The position numbers and the translations under genes were made by a program. From contig OZ255627.1 in the NCBI GenBank assembly GCA_965276765.1, forward strand, positions 868,001-932,000: a stretch of DNA of 64,000 nt, in the 5' to 3' direction. Position 1 is the first letter of the stretch. Each line of letters begins with the position of its first letter. Shown one piece after another: positions 1 through 8,632 of the stretch. A model generated the notes under the pieces. That model saw only the letters and a program-made list of their open reading frames with translations. It was not told the origin of the DNA and did not search any database. Origin of the DNA: G965276765 sp965276765 (GTDB lineage: Bacteria; Actinomycetota; Acidimicrobiia; Acidimicrobiales; Palsa-688).

Positions 1-128
1 ACCCCCGGCGCCGTCAGATCGACCTGGCCATAGCGGCGACCGCGACGGTTGAGAAGGTGCCGCTACTCACCCACAACGTTGCCGACTTCCAGATCATCGA
101 AGACCTGATCGATGCTCGCCGAGCCTGA
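1..128 (+). CDS. PIN-domain toxin (VapC-like), C-terminal end only
   Basis: Only the last ~41 residues lie in the window; the reading frame enters at base 3 and stops with TGA at 126-128. The peptide reads DLAIAATATVEKVPLLTHN followed by VADF. This is the conserved tail of VapC-type PIN ribonucleases: the last acidic residues of the metal site sit in the D-LAIAAT helix and in the N-x-x-DF strand. VapC toxins cleave RNA and are held by a VapB antitoxin, which would lie upstream outside the window. The frame is intact to its natural end, so nothing suggests decay in the visible part. Confidence 0.75.
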   Translation, partial: PRRRQIDLAIAATATVEKVPLLTHNVADFQIIEDLIDARRA

Positions 129-173
129 ATGCCCTCGGCCCTGGACGCAGGGCCCACCCTCACCAGGCGGAGA

Positions 174-203
174 GTGTCCGATAGGGGATCCCGTTACGGA
201 CAC
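174..203. terminator. Hairpin between convergent genes
   Basis: GTGTCCG (174-180) pairs with CGGACAC (197-203) around a 16-base loop, and a further partial GGCGG/CCGCC match extends the stem. It lies between the end of the PIN toxin and the end of the oppositely oriented hydrolase, so a bidirectional terminator is likely. There is no U-tract, which is common in GC-rich actinobacteria. Confidence 0.4.
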
Positions 204-229
204 ACCCGCCTCTGCCCGAATGGCTCCGC

Positions 230-1288
230 TCAGGCCGCCTGGAGGTGGTAGGAGGTGCCCGAGCTGCTCTGCACCCACGCATCGGGGAGAGCGCGGGCGA
301 GGGCGTGCTGGGCTCGCCAGCCGGTGCAGTGGCCGGGGACGACCAGGTCCGGGGTCAGCTCTTCGATGGCCCTCACGGTCGGTGCGATGACGGGTTCGAA
401 CACCGGTCCGCTCAGGTGGAAGCCCCCGATCACGGCATGGAGTCGATGGACGCCGGTGAGGCGCATGGCGTGGCGGATGATGTTGACGATGCCGGCGTGG
501 CCGCACCCGGTGATGACCACCAGGCCCTTGCCGGCGACGTCAACGACGAGGGCTTGGTCGTCGATGACCTCCGCGTCGTGGTGCCAGCCATGGCCGTCCC
601 ATGCCTGGTGGGCGGGAGGCATGCCCCGTTCGAACTCGGTGGTGCGGTCGACCTCGCCGGTGATCAGGATGGAGCCTTCGACCAGCAACGACGGTTGGCG
701 CCGTTCGATCACCTCGAAGCCCTCGCGACCCAGGGCGTGGGCCGACAGGGTCGGCAAGTCGACGGGCTCGGTGTCAGGGGGGGCCCGGCGACGCCGGGTC
801 CAGACGGCGGGGTGAACGGTGAGGGGGAGGCCGTGGCCCCCTCGGAGCCGGTTCAGACCGGCGAAGCCACCGGCATGATCGAAGTGCCCGTGGCTCAGCA
901 CCACCCCCTGAAGGTCACCGAAGTCGATGCCGAGACGCTCGGCGTTGATCGCCATGCCATCGGGGGAGACGCCGGTGTCAAACAGCAGCGTCGAGCGCCT
1001 TGTACCCCTCCGGACCGTCACGAGGGCCGAGAATCCGTGCTCGGCCAGGAGTCCGGTCTTGGTTTTCCCTCCGTCGAAGAGCGGGGCCGACACCGAACCG
1101 ATGTGCATTGGCGGGCGCACAATGCCGTCCTGGGAGACGAGCAAACCGTCGAACGTGTTGTCGACAAGGGTTGTAACGGTGGCCTCGTCCACCCCCAGCA
1201 GACCGATCGGATCTACCGCAGGTCCATCCGCGACCCTGGGCGTCGTCGCCTCTCGCTGGGCCGGGTCACCAACGTCATCGCACACCAT
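230..1288 (-). CDS. MBL-fold metallohydrolase
   Basis: A 352-residue protein of the metallo-beta-lactamase fold. The diagnostic metal motif SHGHFDH lies near residue 130, preceded by LLFDTG. A second ligand region, ITGCGHAG, is near residue 270, and the C-terminal VPGHCTGW supplies the last histidine. This layout matches the family containing archaeal dihydropterin-related MBL enzymes and many uncharacterised bacterial hydrolases; the substrate cannot be read from the sequence. The frame stays open upstream to a TTG at 1330. The ATG at 1286-1288 was preferred because it is closer to the conserved start of the fold, but a start further in (before VDEATVTTLVDN) is also possible. Confidence 0.8.
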   Translation of the reverse strand: MVCDDVGDPAQREATTPRVADGPAVDPIGLLGVDEATVTTLVDNTFDGLLVSQDGIVRPPMHIGSVSAPLFDGGKTKTGLLAEHGFSALVTVRRGTRRSTLLFDTGVSPDGMAINAERLGIDFGDLQGVVLSHGHFDHAGGFAGLNRLRGGHGLPLTVHPAVWTRRRRAPPDTEPVDLPTLSAHALGREGFEVIERRQPSLLVEGSILITGEVDRTTEFERGMPPAHQAWDGHGWHHDAEVIDDQALVVDVAGKGLVVITGCGHAGIVNIIRHAMRLTGVHRLHAVIGGFHLSGPVFEPVIAPTVRAIEELTPDLVVPGHCTGWRAQHALARALPDAWVQSSSGTSYHLQAA

Positions 1289-1349
1289 CCGACCATACAA
1301 AGCGCAGCCGAGGCAGGGCCATAGCGACAACCGCGACGACGACGCGAGC

Positions 1350-1898
1350 TCATCCCGGCCAGTCGCCGGCGCCCCAACGCTGCGCCCACCGGTCGCGGGT
1401 GAGCACGGTGACGTGCAGCTCGATGCGGCGCACCGGATGGATGGTGACTCGCTCTAATTCGAACCCGAGCTTGGCCATGACTCGCCCGGACGGCTCGTTG
1501 GCCGGCTCGAAGATGCTGACGATGCGGTCCAGGTGGAGCGTCTCGAATCCCGATAGGACCGAAGCAGCGCCGGCCTCGGTGGCGTAGCCGCGCCCCCGCC
1601 ACGCTGCACCCAGGCGCCAGCCCACTTCCACGGCGGGCAGGATCTCGGGAAGGAAGGCCGGGACCGAGAGGCCAGCCCAACCGGCCAGGGCACCGGTCCT
1701 GGCTTCGATCACCGCCTGCAGGCCGAATCCCCTATGGGCGTAACTGTCGAGCACCCGGTCGAGGAACTCCTCGGTCTCCGCTCGGGTCTGGCCTCTTCCC
1801 AGGGGATACTGCCAAAACCCCGTTTCGGCATGCAGCGCGGTCAGGGCATCGAGGTCGGCGTGGGACAAGGGCCGCAGCACGAGGCGAGCGGTCTCCAC
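1350..1898 (-). CDS. GNAT N-acetyltransferase, RimJ/RimL type
   Basis: This 182-residue protein starts METARLVLRPL, the typical opening of RimJ/RimL-type GNAT enzymes. It continues with the acetyl-CoA binding region WRGRGYATEA (near residue 100) and ends the fold with N-E-PSGRVMAKLGFE. Such enzymes transfer acetyl groups from acetyl-CoA to protein N-termini or small amines; the acceptor is unknown. It is transcribed in the same direction as the MBL hydrolase downstream, with about 60 bases between them. Confidence 0.8.
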   Translation of the reverse strand: METARLVLRPLSHADLDALTALHAETGFWQYPLGRGQTRAETEEFLDRVLDSYAHRGFGLQAVIEARTGALAGWAGLSVPAFLPEILPAVEVGWRLGAAWRGRGYATEAGAASVLSGFETLHLDRIVSIFEPANEPSGRVMAKLGFELERVTIHPVRRIELHVTVLTRDRWAQRWGAGDWPG

Positions 1899-1933
1899 GA
1901 TCCCTATCCCATCTACCGTAATAGTAATCCCAT

Positions 1934-2338
1934 TCAGTGAGATGGCCCCAGGAGGTCGGCGGCGGCGAGGACAAGGCCGAACGCCTCGATGTCGACGGTC
2001 TCGCCCCGCCCGGCAATGCGGATCTCCCGGTAGCCATCAGGTCCCGGCAGTCCGGCGGCGTAGTCGTCGGGCCGGGAGCGCAACAGCGCCAGGTCGGGCT
2101 GCGGCTCGCTACGGTCGCCGAGCACGACCGGATTCTGCGCCCAAACGACGGCCCGATCCCCCACCGCCGCCTGAAGCGCCCTATCCGTCCGCGACACGCA
2201 AGCGGCGTGAAGGCTTCCGACGGGTGCCATCCGTGTGACCTCCCCGTCGACCAGCTCGACCCTGGCGTCGTCGTCGAACAGCCCGGCTCCGCCCATCCGG
2301 TGCCACTCCTCGACGCTGAAGGCATACCGGGTCGTCAC
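1934..2338 (-). pseudogene. Uma2-family (PD-(D/E)XK-like) protein lacking its catalytic core
   Basis: The N-terminal half (FSVEEWHRMG, VELVDGEVTRMAP, SEPQPDLALLR) is a clear Uma2/DUF820 protein, and the end (ETVDIEAF, ADLLG) matches the family C-terminus. Normal members are about 180-200 residues; this frame gives 134. The missing part lies between residues ~95 and ~105 of this product. In relatives it carries the EVADSS / YDR-x-x-K segment that completes the PD-(D/E)XK-like site. The deletion is in frame, so a short protein could still be made, but it should not be a nuclease. The start is a GTG at 2336-2338; the longer open frame upstream is antisense to zwf. Function of the family is uncertain. 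Confidence 0.65.
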
Positions 2339-2509
2339 ATCCGACAGCCTACGACCGGCGGGACAAGGGGGAATGGCCTCGCTCGATGACTGCTCGTCGG
2401 TGCCCGTCGGCCCCGACGGGCACCGCCAGCCCAGACGCGCCCTGAAGGGATCACCCGAAGAACAACCTGATCGACCGGTTGTCGCTCGGAGGTTGGCAAG
2501 CTGGCCATC

Positions 2510-4021
2510 ATGGTCACCATGCTCGAGGCCGACAGCCTCGAAGACACCGCCCCGCGTCAAGCACCGCCGGCGGCGGTGGTCATCTTCGGGGCGTCGGGCG
2601 ACCTGACGCGCCGCAAGCTGATGCCGGCCCTGCTTCGGCTCTGGCGTCAGGACCGCCTCATGGACGGGATGGCTATCGTCGGGGTTGCCCGAAGTCCCCT
2701 CACCGATGATGCCTTCCGCTCGCTGGTGGCCGACGCCACCGAAGGACCCCTTCCCGGGGCGCTGCTGCCCAACATCCGTTACGTCGCCGGCGGCTACGAC
2801 GAACCCGAGACCTATCGCCGGCTGAAGGAGACGCTCGACGAGCTTTGCGTGCAGGGGGCGACGTGCGGCAACCACCTGTACTACCTCTCCACCCCCTCGA
2901 GTGCCTTCACTGCGGTCATCGAGGGCCTGGCCGGCGCAGGGCTGAACCAGTCCAGTCCCGAGAGCTTCGCCCGTATCGTCATCGAGAAACCCTACGGGCA
3001 CGACCTGGCCAGCGCCGTTCTCCTCGACGAACAGGTCCACGCCGCCTTCGGCGAGGCGGACGTGTTCCGCATCGACCACTACCTGGCCAAAGAGACCGTG
3101 CAAAACCTGCTTGCCCTCCGCTTCGCCAACGCCATCTTCCAGCCCATCTGGAACCGTACATGGGTGGATCATGTCCAGATCACGGTGGCCGAAACCCTGG
3201 GCGTGGAGGGGCGGGGCGGCTTCTACGAGAGCGCGGGGGCCATGCGTGACATTGTCCAGAACCACGTCCTGCAGGTCCTGGCCCTGGCGCTCATGGAGCC
3301 GCCCACGTCGTTCGCCGGTGAGTCGCTCCGCAATGAGAAGGTCAAGCTGCTGCAGTCCGTCCGGCTACCGAGCACCGAGCGCATCGACGACATCGCCGTT
3401 CGGGGCCAGTACAGCCGAGGCGGGACGCCAGAGGTCCTGATGCAGGGCTACCGGGAGGAGCCGGACGTCAACCCTCTCAGTGGGACCGAGACGTTCGTGG
3501 CGCTTCGCCTCGACGTCGACAACTGGCGTTGGGCCGGAGTGCCGTTCTATGTCCGCACCGGCAAGCGCCTGCCGGCCCGGGTGACCGAGGTCCTGTTGGA
3601 GTTCCGCCGGCCGCCGCACCTCCCGCTCCCCGCTGCGCAGGCGCACGGCTTGGAGCCCGACGCCCTCATACTGCGCATCCAACCCAACGAGGGCATCAGC
3701 CTGCGGTTCGGGGCTAAGGTCCCCGGCCACGAGTTCCGGGTGCGCACGGCGGAGATGGAGTTCTCTTACGCCAAGACGTTCCAGGAGGAGACCCCCGAAG
3801 CCTACGAGCGGCTGCTCCTCGACGCCCTTCTCGGGGATCCCACCTTGTTCATCCGCAGTGACGAGGTGACCCAGTCGTGGCGGATCGTCGACCCCATCAT
3901 CGGCCGCTGGTCCGAAGAGAACGGCCGAGTTCCCTTCTACGCGGCAAGGTCCTGGGGGCCGGCCGAAGCCGACCGTCTGCTCTCCCGCGACGGCCGCCGC
4001 TGGCATAACGCCGAGGTCTGA
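2510..4021 (+). CDS. zwf: Glucose-6-phosphate 1-dehydrogenase
   Basis: A full-length (503 aa) G6PD, which oxidises glucose 6-phosphate to 6-phosphogluconolactone with NADP+ at the entry of the oxidative pentose phosphate pathway. The nucleotide-binding motif GASGDLTRRKL lies near residue 27, the EKPYGHDL motif follows, and the active-site signature RIDHYLAKE is near residue 188. The C-terminal domain continues to the normal end. It stands alone here; no gnd, pgl or transaldolase is adjacent. ATG at 2510 is used; ATG at 2519 is an alternative. A GGAGG at 2488 is rather distant from either start. Confidence 0.95.
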   Translation: MVTMLEADSLEDTAPRQAPPAAVVIFGASGDLTRRKLMPALLRLWRQDRLMDGMAIVGVARSPLTDDAFRSLVADATEGPLPGALLPNIRYVAGGYDEPETYRRLKETLDELCVQGATCGNHLYYLSTPSSAFTAVIEGLAGAGLNQSSPESFARIVIEKPYGHDLASAVLLDEQVHAAFGEADVFRIDHYLAKETVQNLLALRFANAIFQPIWNRTWVDHVQITVAETLGVEGRGGFYESAGAMRDIVQNHVLQVLALALMEPPTSFAGESLRNEKVKLLQSVRLPSTERIDDIAVRGQYSRGGTPEVLMQGYREEPDVNPLSGTETFVALRLDVDNWRWAGVPFYVRTGKRLPARVTEVLLEFRRPPHLPLPAAQAHGLEPDALILRIQPNEGISLRFGAKVPGHEFRVRTAEMEFSYAKTFQEETPEAYERLLLDALLGDPTLFIRSDEVTQSWRIVDPIIGRWSEENGRVPFYAARSWGPAEADRLLSRDGRRWHNAEV

Positions 4022-4056
4022 CAGCTTTTCAGGTAGAGGATGACGGTCCATGATGG

Positions 4057-4069
4057 CCGGCTCAGCCGG
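4057..4069. terminator. Short hairpin between convergent zwf and C1 peptidase
   Basis: CCGGCT (4057-4062) and AGCCGG (4064-4069) form a compact inverted repeat in the 63-base gap between two convergent genes. The one-base loop is sterically tight, so this is only a candidate bidirectional terminator. Confidence 0.25.
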
Positions 4070-4084
4070 TCCTTGCTTCGCGGT

Positions 4085-5413
4085 TCAGCGAGCGAGCGAC
4101 CCCATCGCATCCCATGCCGGCAGGACGACCGGCGGCTGGTCGAGTGCGGCCTGGAGCTCCGCAGGAAGCGCTTGGCGGCGGGCGGCGATCTCGAAGACGT
4201 ACTCGTCGAACCACGAGTCGTTCATGGTGTAGAAGCCGTCGCGGCCCTTGTCCGAACCCCAGCTGTTCTCGACCCGCCACCGGCGGGGAACGTCGTCGAC
4301 GATGTCGACGCCGGTGAAGAGCATGGCGTGGGTCATCTGCGTCTCGTGGTAGATGAGTCGTTCGGCCTTGGTCAGCCCGAAGGTCGTGTCGTAGACCGAT
4401 GGAAGGTCAAACAGCTCGGCGTCCCACACCCCGTAGTCGTTGCTCATCATCTTGCCGACGTCGCAGCCAAACCAGACGGGCTCACCCCCTTGGATGGCCT
4501 TCGATGCCAGCCGCTTGATGAGATCCATGTCCACGTTGAGGTAGGTGACCGGAGGGGCACCGAGCACGTTACCGAGGTAGTCCACCGTGAAGGTGCGTCC
4601 CACGGGGCTCGATGGGCGCGGATCGTGCACCAGGCAGACGTAGTCGTCGATGGGGATGTCCACGTAGGAGGCGGCGAACTCCTGCGGGGTCAGGACTCCG
4701 TCGCGATGGAAGCCCCTGTCCTTATCGGTCCACTGCCACAAGAACCGTTCGGGAGGAGTGCCCAGATGGATGCAGAGAGCCCGATGTACGACCCGAAGGA
4801 CCTCCCCTTTCTCCGCCCTTGCTTCGTCGACGCTTTGGCTGCATGCCTCACGAACCGACTTGGCGCCTTGGCGCAGCAGGCTGCGAAGCACGGAGTTCAT
4901 GCGGGCGGTGTTCGACGAGCTGTTGGTCTCTGGCATGAACGCCTTCGGGACCAGACCGTGCTTGGCGATGACGGCAACAAACATGTTCCACTGGCCGCCG
5001 TCATCGGCCGCCGAGTCGAGGAGGAAGGCGACCGTCCGGTCGTCGATGTCCCGGTCGGCCGTAGCGATGATCGCCTCGAGGAAGTAGTTGGCCCGCTCGA
5101 TCTTGTCCCAGAACATGGCGTAGTTCTGCGAGAACTCGAAGTCTTTGAGGCCCATCTTGTTCATGGCCCCGACCCGGAGCAGGTTGAGCCCGGCGAACAG
5201 CCAGCACCGTCCGCTGCGCTCCTGGTTGGTGACCTTCCAGTCGTCGATGAGGTGCGAGAGGGAGTGGTCGGTGGCGTTGACGATCTCCCGGTTGAGCGCC
5301 ACGTCGTCGACCGACACGCGCGTCACCGCGTTCTGCGCCAGCCGGTAGCTGGGGTTGGCCGAGAAGTCCTTGCGGAGCAGCTCGAGCTGCTCGGGGTTCA
5401 ACGTGGCGTCCAT
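4085..5413 (-). CDS. Bleomycin hydrolase / aminopeptidase C family (peptidase C1B)
   Basis: A 442-residue cytosolic cysteine aminopeptidase of the bleomycin hydrolase/PepC family. The catalytic cysteine is in the motif SGRCWLFAGLN (near residue 70), the histidine in MTHAMLFTG (near 360) and the asparagine in VENSWG (near 383), so the triad is complete. These enzymes form hexameric barrels that trim peptides from the N-terminus. The start is well supported: GGAGGT lies six bases before ATG at 5411-5413. The frame remains open far upstream, but that part is antisense to the S9 peptidase. It is divergent from the S9 peptidase, so the pair may share a promoter region of 63 bases. Confidence 0.92.
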   Translation of the reverse strand: MDATLNPEQLELLRKDFSANPSYRLAQNAVTRVSVDDVALNREIVNATDHSLSHLIDDWKVTNQERSGRCWLFAGLNLLRVGAMNKMGLKDFEFSQNYAMFWDKIERANYFLEAIIATADRDIDDRTVAFLLDSAADDGGQWNMFVAVIAKHGLVPKAFMPETNSSSNTARMNSVLRSLLRQGAKSVREACSQSVDEARAEKGEVLRVVHRALCIHLGTPPERFLWQWTDKDRGFHRDGVLTPQEFAASYVDIPIDDYVCLVHDPRPSSPVGRTFTVDYLGNVLGAPPVTYLNVDMDLIKRLASKAIQGGEPVWFGCDVGKMMSNDYGVWDAELFDLPSVYDTTFGLTKAERLIYHETQMTHAMLFTGVDIVDDVPRRWRVENSWGSDKGRDGFYTMNDSWFDEYVFEIAARRQALPAELQAALDQPPVVLPAWDAMGSLAR

Positions 5414-5476
5414 GGCGGACCTCCGGTGCGATCGAATCTGTCGGGTCGTTCGCCAAGCTACCAATAGGGTCGTGGC

Positions 5477-7363
5477 ATGGGAACCGAGGCGTTCACCCGA
5501 GCCGTGTTCGAGGCCCGTTCCGCTCACGCCGTCAGCATCGACGCCAACGGCAGGGTCCTGGTCCTCTCCGATCTGACCGGCACCTTCCAGCTCTACGAGC
5601 TCGACCCGCCGGAGCTCGACCCGCCGGACCATCCGGACCAGGTCCCGCCGCTGCGTCCGCTCACAGACCTCCCCGACCGGGTCGGTGGCAGGTACGTACC
5701 AGGCGGACGACGGCTCGTCGTCTCGGCCGACTCCGGCGGCAACGAGCGCGCCCAGCTGTATCTGTTGGACGTCGAGGCCGACGCGGAACCGGTGACGCAG
5801 ATCTCCGACCTGCGGCCCCTCGTCGTGGACCCCGATCACGTCCACGGCCTCGCCGGCGTCTCCCCCGACGGCCGCCTCGTCGCCTTTCTGAGCAACCGCC
5901 GCAACGGCATCGACTTCGACCTCTGGGTCGTCGACATCGCCTCGGGCGAGCAACGGTGTCTCTACGACGCAGGCGGGTGGTGCCAGCCGGGGTCGGGATT
6001 CTCCCCCGACGGCCGCCTTGTAAGCGTGATCCGCCCCGGGGCGCGCCCGCTCGACGACGACCTGCTTCTCGTCGACGTACAGACCGCCGCGCTCACGGTC
6101 ATCGATCCCCACCCCGAAGAGGCGGCCATCGTTGGGGCGCCGGCGTGGCTCGACCCGACCAGGTTCGTAGTGTCGACGTCGGTGGGACGTGACACTCGCG
6201 CCTTGGTGCGCTTCGATCTGACCGAAGGGGGCCGACACCCGCTGGTTGCCGGCGAGTGGGACGTGGCCGGGTGGTCGAGCGCCGACGGCTCGACCCTGCT
6301 GGCTGCGGTCAACGACGACGGCGCCACTCGCGGGGTCTTCGTGGACCCGTGGACCGGCGAGCGCCTCGGTCAGCTTCCGCTTCCCGAGGACGGCGTCATG
6401 GGCATGGCCTCCGCTCTCCCTCGCCCCCGCCTGGCGCCCGACGGCTCGTCGGTGACCTACACGTTCACCTCGCCGACCCGTCCAGCCGACGTCTGGTGCC
6501 ACGATCGCGGCGCCGACACGAGCCGCCGCCTCACCGTCAGCCCAGCGACGGTCGCTCCCGATGGCCTCGTCGGGCCTGAGCGGCATCACCTCACCAGCTT
6601 CGACGGCGAGCGGATCTCCGTGTCGTTGTACCGTCCCTCCCACGCCCCGGAACGCGACAGCGGGAACGCCGCCGCTTCGCTCACACCGGCGGTGCTTCGG
6701 ATCCATGGCGGTCCCGAGTCGCAGTCGATGCTCAGCTACGCCCCACTCCTACAGGCCATCGTCGCTTCAGGCGTGGCCGTGGTCGTACCCAACGTGAGGG
6801 GCTCGACCGGGTACGGCAAGCGGTTCGCGGCGCTGGACGACACAACCCACCGCCTGGACAGCGTCGCCGACCTGGCCGCCGTCCACGACTGGCTGGCGGG
6901 CGTCGGTCTTGACCCGGCCAGGGCCGGCCTGGTCGGCACTTCCTACGGCGGCTACATGGTCCTCGCCGGTTGCACCTTCCAACCCGGGCGGTGGGTCGCC
7001 GGCATCGACGAGGTCGGCATGTCCGATCTAGTGACGTTCCTCGAGCACACGTCGCCGTATCGTCGCTCCCACCGCGAGCTCGAATACGGATCCCTCGCCG
7101 CCGACCGCGAGTTCCTGGCGTCCGCCTCACCGCTGCGTCGCGTCGACGACCTCAGGGCCAGATTGTTCGTCATCCACGGCACCAACGACCCCAGGGTGCC
7201 GCTCTCCGAGGCCGAGCAGCTGGTCGCCTCGCTGCGCCGGCGGGACATCCCGTGCGAGCTCGCCGTCTACGACGATGAGGGTCACGGCCTGTCGCGACTG
7301 GCCAACAAGCTCGATGCCTATCCGCGTGCCGTGGCCTTTCTGGCCGCCGCCCTCGGGGCCTGA
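5477..7363 (+). CDS. S9-family serine peptidase (acylaminoacyl peptidase-like)
   Basis: 628 residues with an N-terminal beta-propeller-like region and a C-terminal alpha/beta-hydrolase domain. The nucleophile motif GTSYGGYM lies near residue 490, the acid in IHGTNDPRVP near 565 and the histidine in DEGHGLS near 600, so the catalytic triad is complete. The oxyanion-region motif IHGGPES is near 415. Family members release acyl-amino acids or dipeptides from oligopeptides in the cytosol. No signal peptide is seen. It is divergently paired with a C1 aminopeptidase, suggesting shared peptide turnover (inference). Confidence 0.9.
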   Translation: MGTEAFTRAVFEARSAHAVSIDANGRVLVLSDLTGTFQLYELDPPELDPPDHPDQVPPLRPLTDLPDRVGGRYVPGGRRLVVSADSGGNERAQLYLLDVEADAEPVTQISDLRPLVVDPDHVHGLAGVSPDGRLVAFLSNRRNGIDFDLWVVDIASGEQRCLYDAGGWCQPGSGFSPDGRLVSVIRPGARPLDDDLLLVDVQTAALTVIDPHPEEAAIVGAPAWLDPTRFVVSTSVGRDTRALVRFDLTEGGRHPLVAGEWDVAGWSSADGSTLLAAVNDDGATRGVFVDPWTGERLGQLPLPEDGVMGMASALPRPRLAPDGSSVTYTFTSPTRPADVWCHDRGADTSRRLTVSPATVAPDGLVGPERHHLTSFDGERISVSLYRPSHAPERDSGNAAASLTPAVLRIHGGPESQSMLSYAPLLQAIVASGVAVVVPNVRGSTGYGKRFAALDDTTHRLDSVADLAAVHDWLAGVGLDPARAGLVGTSYGGYMVLAGCTFQPGRWVAGIDEVGMSDLVTFLEHTSPYRRSHRELEYGSLAADREFLASASPLRRVDDLRARLFVIHGTNDPRVPLSEAEQLVASLRRRDIPCELAVYDDEGHGLSRLANKLDAYPRAVAFLAAALGA

Positions 7364-7460
7364 GCCGCACAGCCCCACCCCGGCTGGACGCCGGCGGATC
7401 ACCATCGCTTTAGCGTCGAGGACTACCGGTGGAGGTGGCATCGCTGCTCGGCTGAAGACG

Positions 7461-8606
7461 TCAGAGACCGAGTGACCGGCCGATGATCTCCTTCATGATT
7501 TCGGTGGTCCCGGCGTAGATGGTCGTGACCCTGGCGTCACGCCACGCCCGCGACATCGGGGTGTCGCCCATGTAGCCCCGGGCACCATGGAGCTGGAAGC
7601 ACGTCCCGGCCATTCGGACCTGCATCTCCGAGCACCACCATTTCGCCTTGGCCGCCTCTTCAGCGGTGAGCTCGCCCCGCAACAGCTCGATCGCACATCG
7701 ATCGACGTAGGTCTGGGCCATAGAAATCTCCGTTGCCATCTCGGCCAGCGCGAACTTGTTGTGCTGGTGGCTCCCGACAGCCCGGCCGAACACCTGGCGC
7801 TCCTTGGCGAACTCGAGGGTCAGGTCGAACATGTACTGGCAGGCGGCCACGGACGAGACGGCGACCTGGAGGCGCTCGCGGGGCAGGTTGTGCATGAGGT
7901 AGCCAAAGGCGGCACCCGGGTCGCCGATGAGGTTCTCGCGCGGGACCCAGACGTCAGCGAACGTGAGCTCGGCGACGTCCTGTTCCTCCCGCCCGGCTCT
8001 CGGGAGGTTGGCCCGATCGAAGCCTTCGGCGTCGGTCTCGATGGCGAGGAGGCTCAGTCCGCGGTGGCGTTGCGCTTGGTCGGTCCTGACGACGGTGAGG
8101 ACGAAATCAGCGTTCATGCCACAACCGATGTAGGTCTTCACCCCGTTCACCCTGTACCCGTCACCATCGACGACGGCCGTCGTCGCCACTCCGGATACGT
8201 CCGAGCCCGTGCCCGGCTCGGTGATAGCGAGGGAACCGATGACCTCGCCCCGGCACAACCCTGGCAACCATCTCGCTCGCTGTCCATCCGATGCGAAGGC
8301 CGCAAGATACGGCGCGACGATGTCGTTCTGCAGGTTGATCCCGGTGCTGCACGGACCGACCCCGGCGTATTCGAACTCCTCGAGGATCACCTGGACGTAG
8401 CGGTAGTCGGCCTTCCCCTGACCCCCGTCCGCCTCGTCGACATCGAGCCCGAGCAGACCGTAGTCGGCCGCTCGGCGGAAGTAGCTGCGATCGATGACGC
8501 CGGCGTCACGCCAGGCGGGAGCGCCAGGCACGGCCACCTCGTCGATAAAGGCCCTGACCGACTGTCGAAATTCTTCGTGTTCGGGCTCGAAGTGAGACCT
8601 GCGCAT
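7461..8606 (-). CDS. Acyl-CoA dehydrogenase
   Basis: 381 residues with the ordered acyl-CoA dehydrogenase domains: an N-terminal helical part (EEFRQSVRAFIDE), a central region with LAITEPGTGSDV near residue 130, and a C-terminal part with QLHGARGYM and the ending YAGTTEIMKEIIGR. FAD-dependent alpha,beta-desaturation of an acyl-CoA is the family reaction. The acyl chain handled is not determined. It is the last gene of a three-gene operon with an acyl-CoA ligase (26-base gap) and a second dehydrogenase. ATG at 8604-8606 is used. Confidence 0.93.
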   Translation of the reverse strand: MRRSHFEPEHEEFRQSVRAFIDEVAVPGAPAWRDAGVIDRSYFRRAADYGLLGLDVDEADGGQGKADYRYVQVILEEFEYAGVGPCSTGINLQNDIVAPYLAAFASDGQRARWLPGLCRGEVIGSLAITEPGTGSDVSGVATTAVVDGDGYRVNGVKTYIGCGMNADFVLTVVRTDQAQRHRGLSLLAIETDAEGFDRANLPRAGREEQDVAELTFADVWVPRENLIGDPGAAFGYLMHNLPRERLQVAVSSVAACQYMFDLTLEFAKERQVFGRAVGSHQHNKFALAEMATEISMAQTYVDRCAIELLRGELTAEEAAKAKWWCSEMQVRMAGTCFQLHGARGYMGDTPMSRAWRDARVTTIYAGTTEIMKEIIGRSLGL

Positions 8607-8632
8607 GCTTGATCCTCCGATCGAGCGCCGAG

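Noticed and set aside
245..1324. Long plus-strand ORF opposite the MBL hydrolase
   Set aside because: Antisense shadow of a gene with clear metal-binding motifs; its translation has no family features.
4040..5467. 475-codon plus-strand ORF
   Set aside because: Entirely opposite the C1 peptidase with its complete catalytic triad; GC-rich antisense frames are commonly open.
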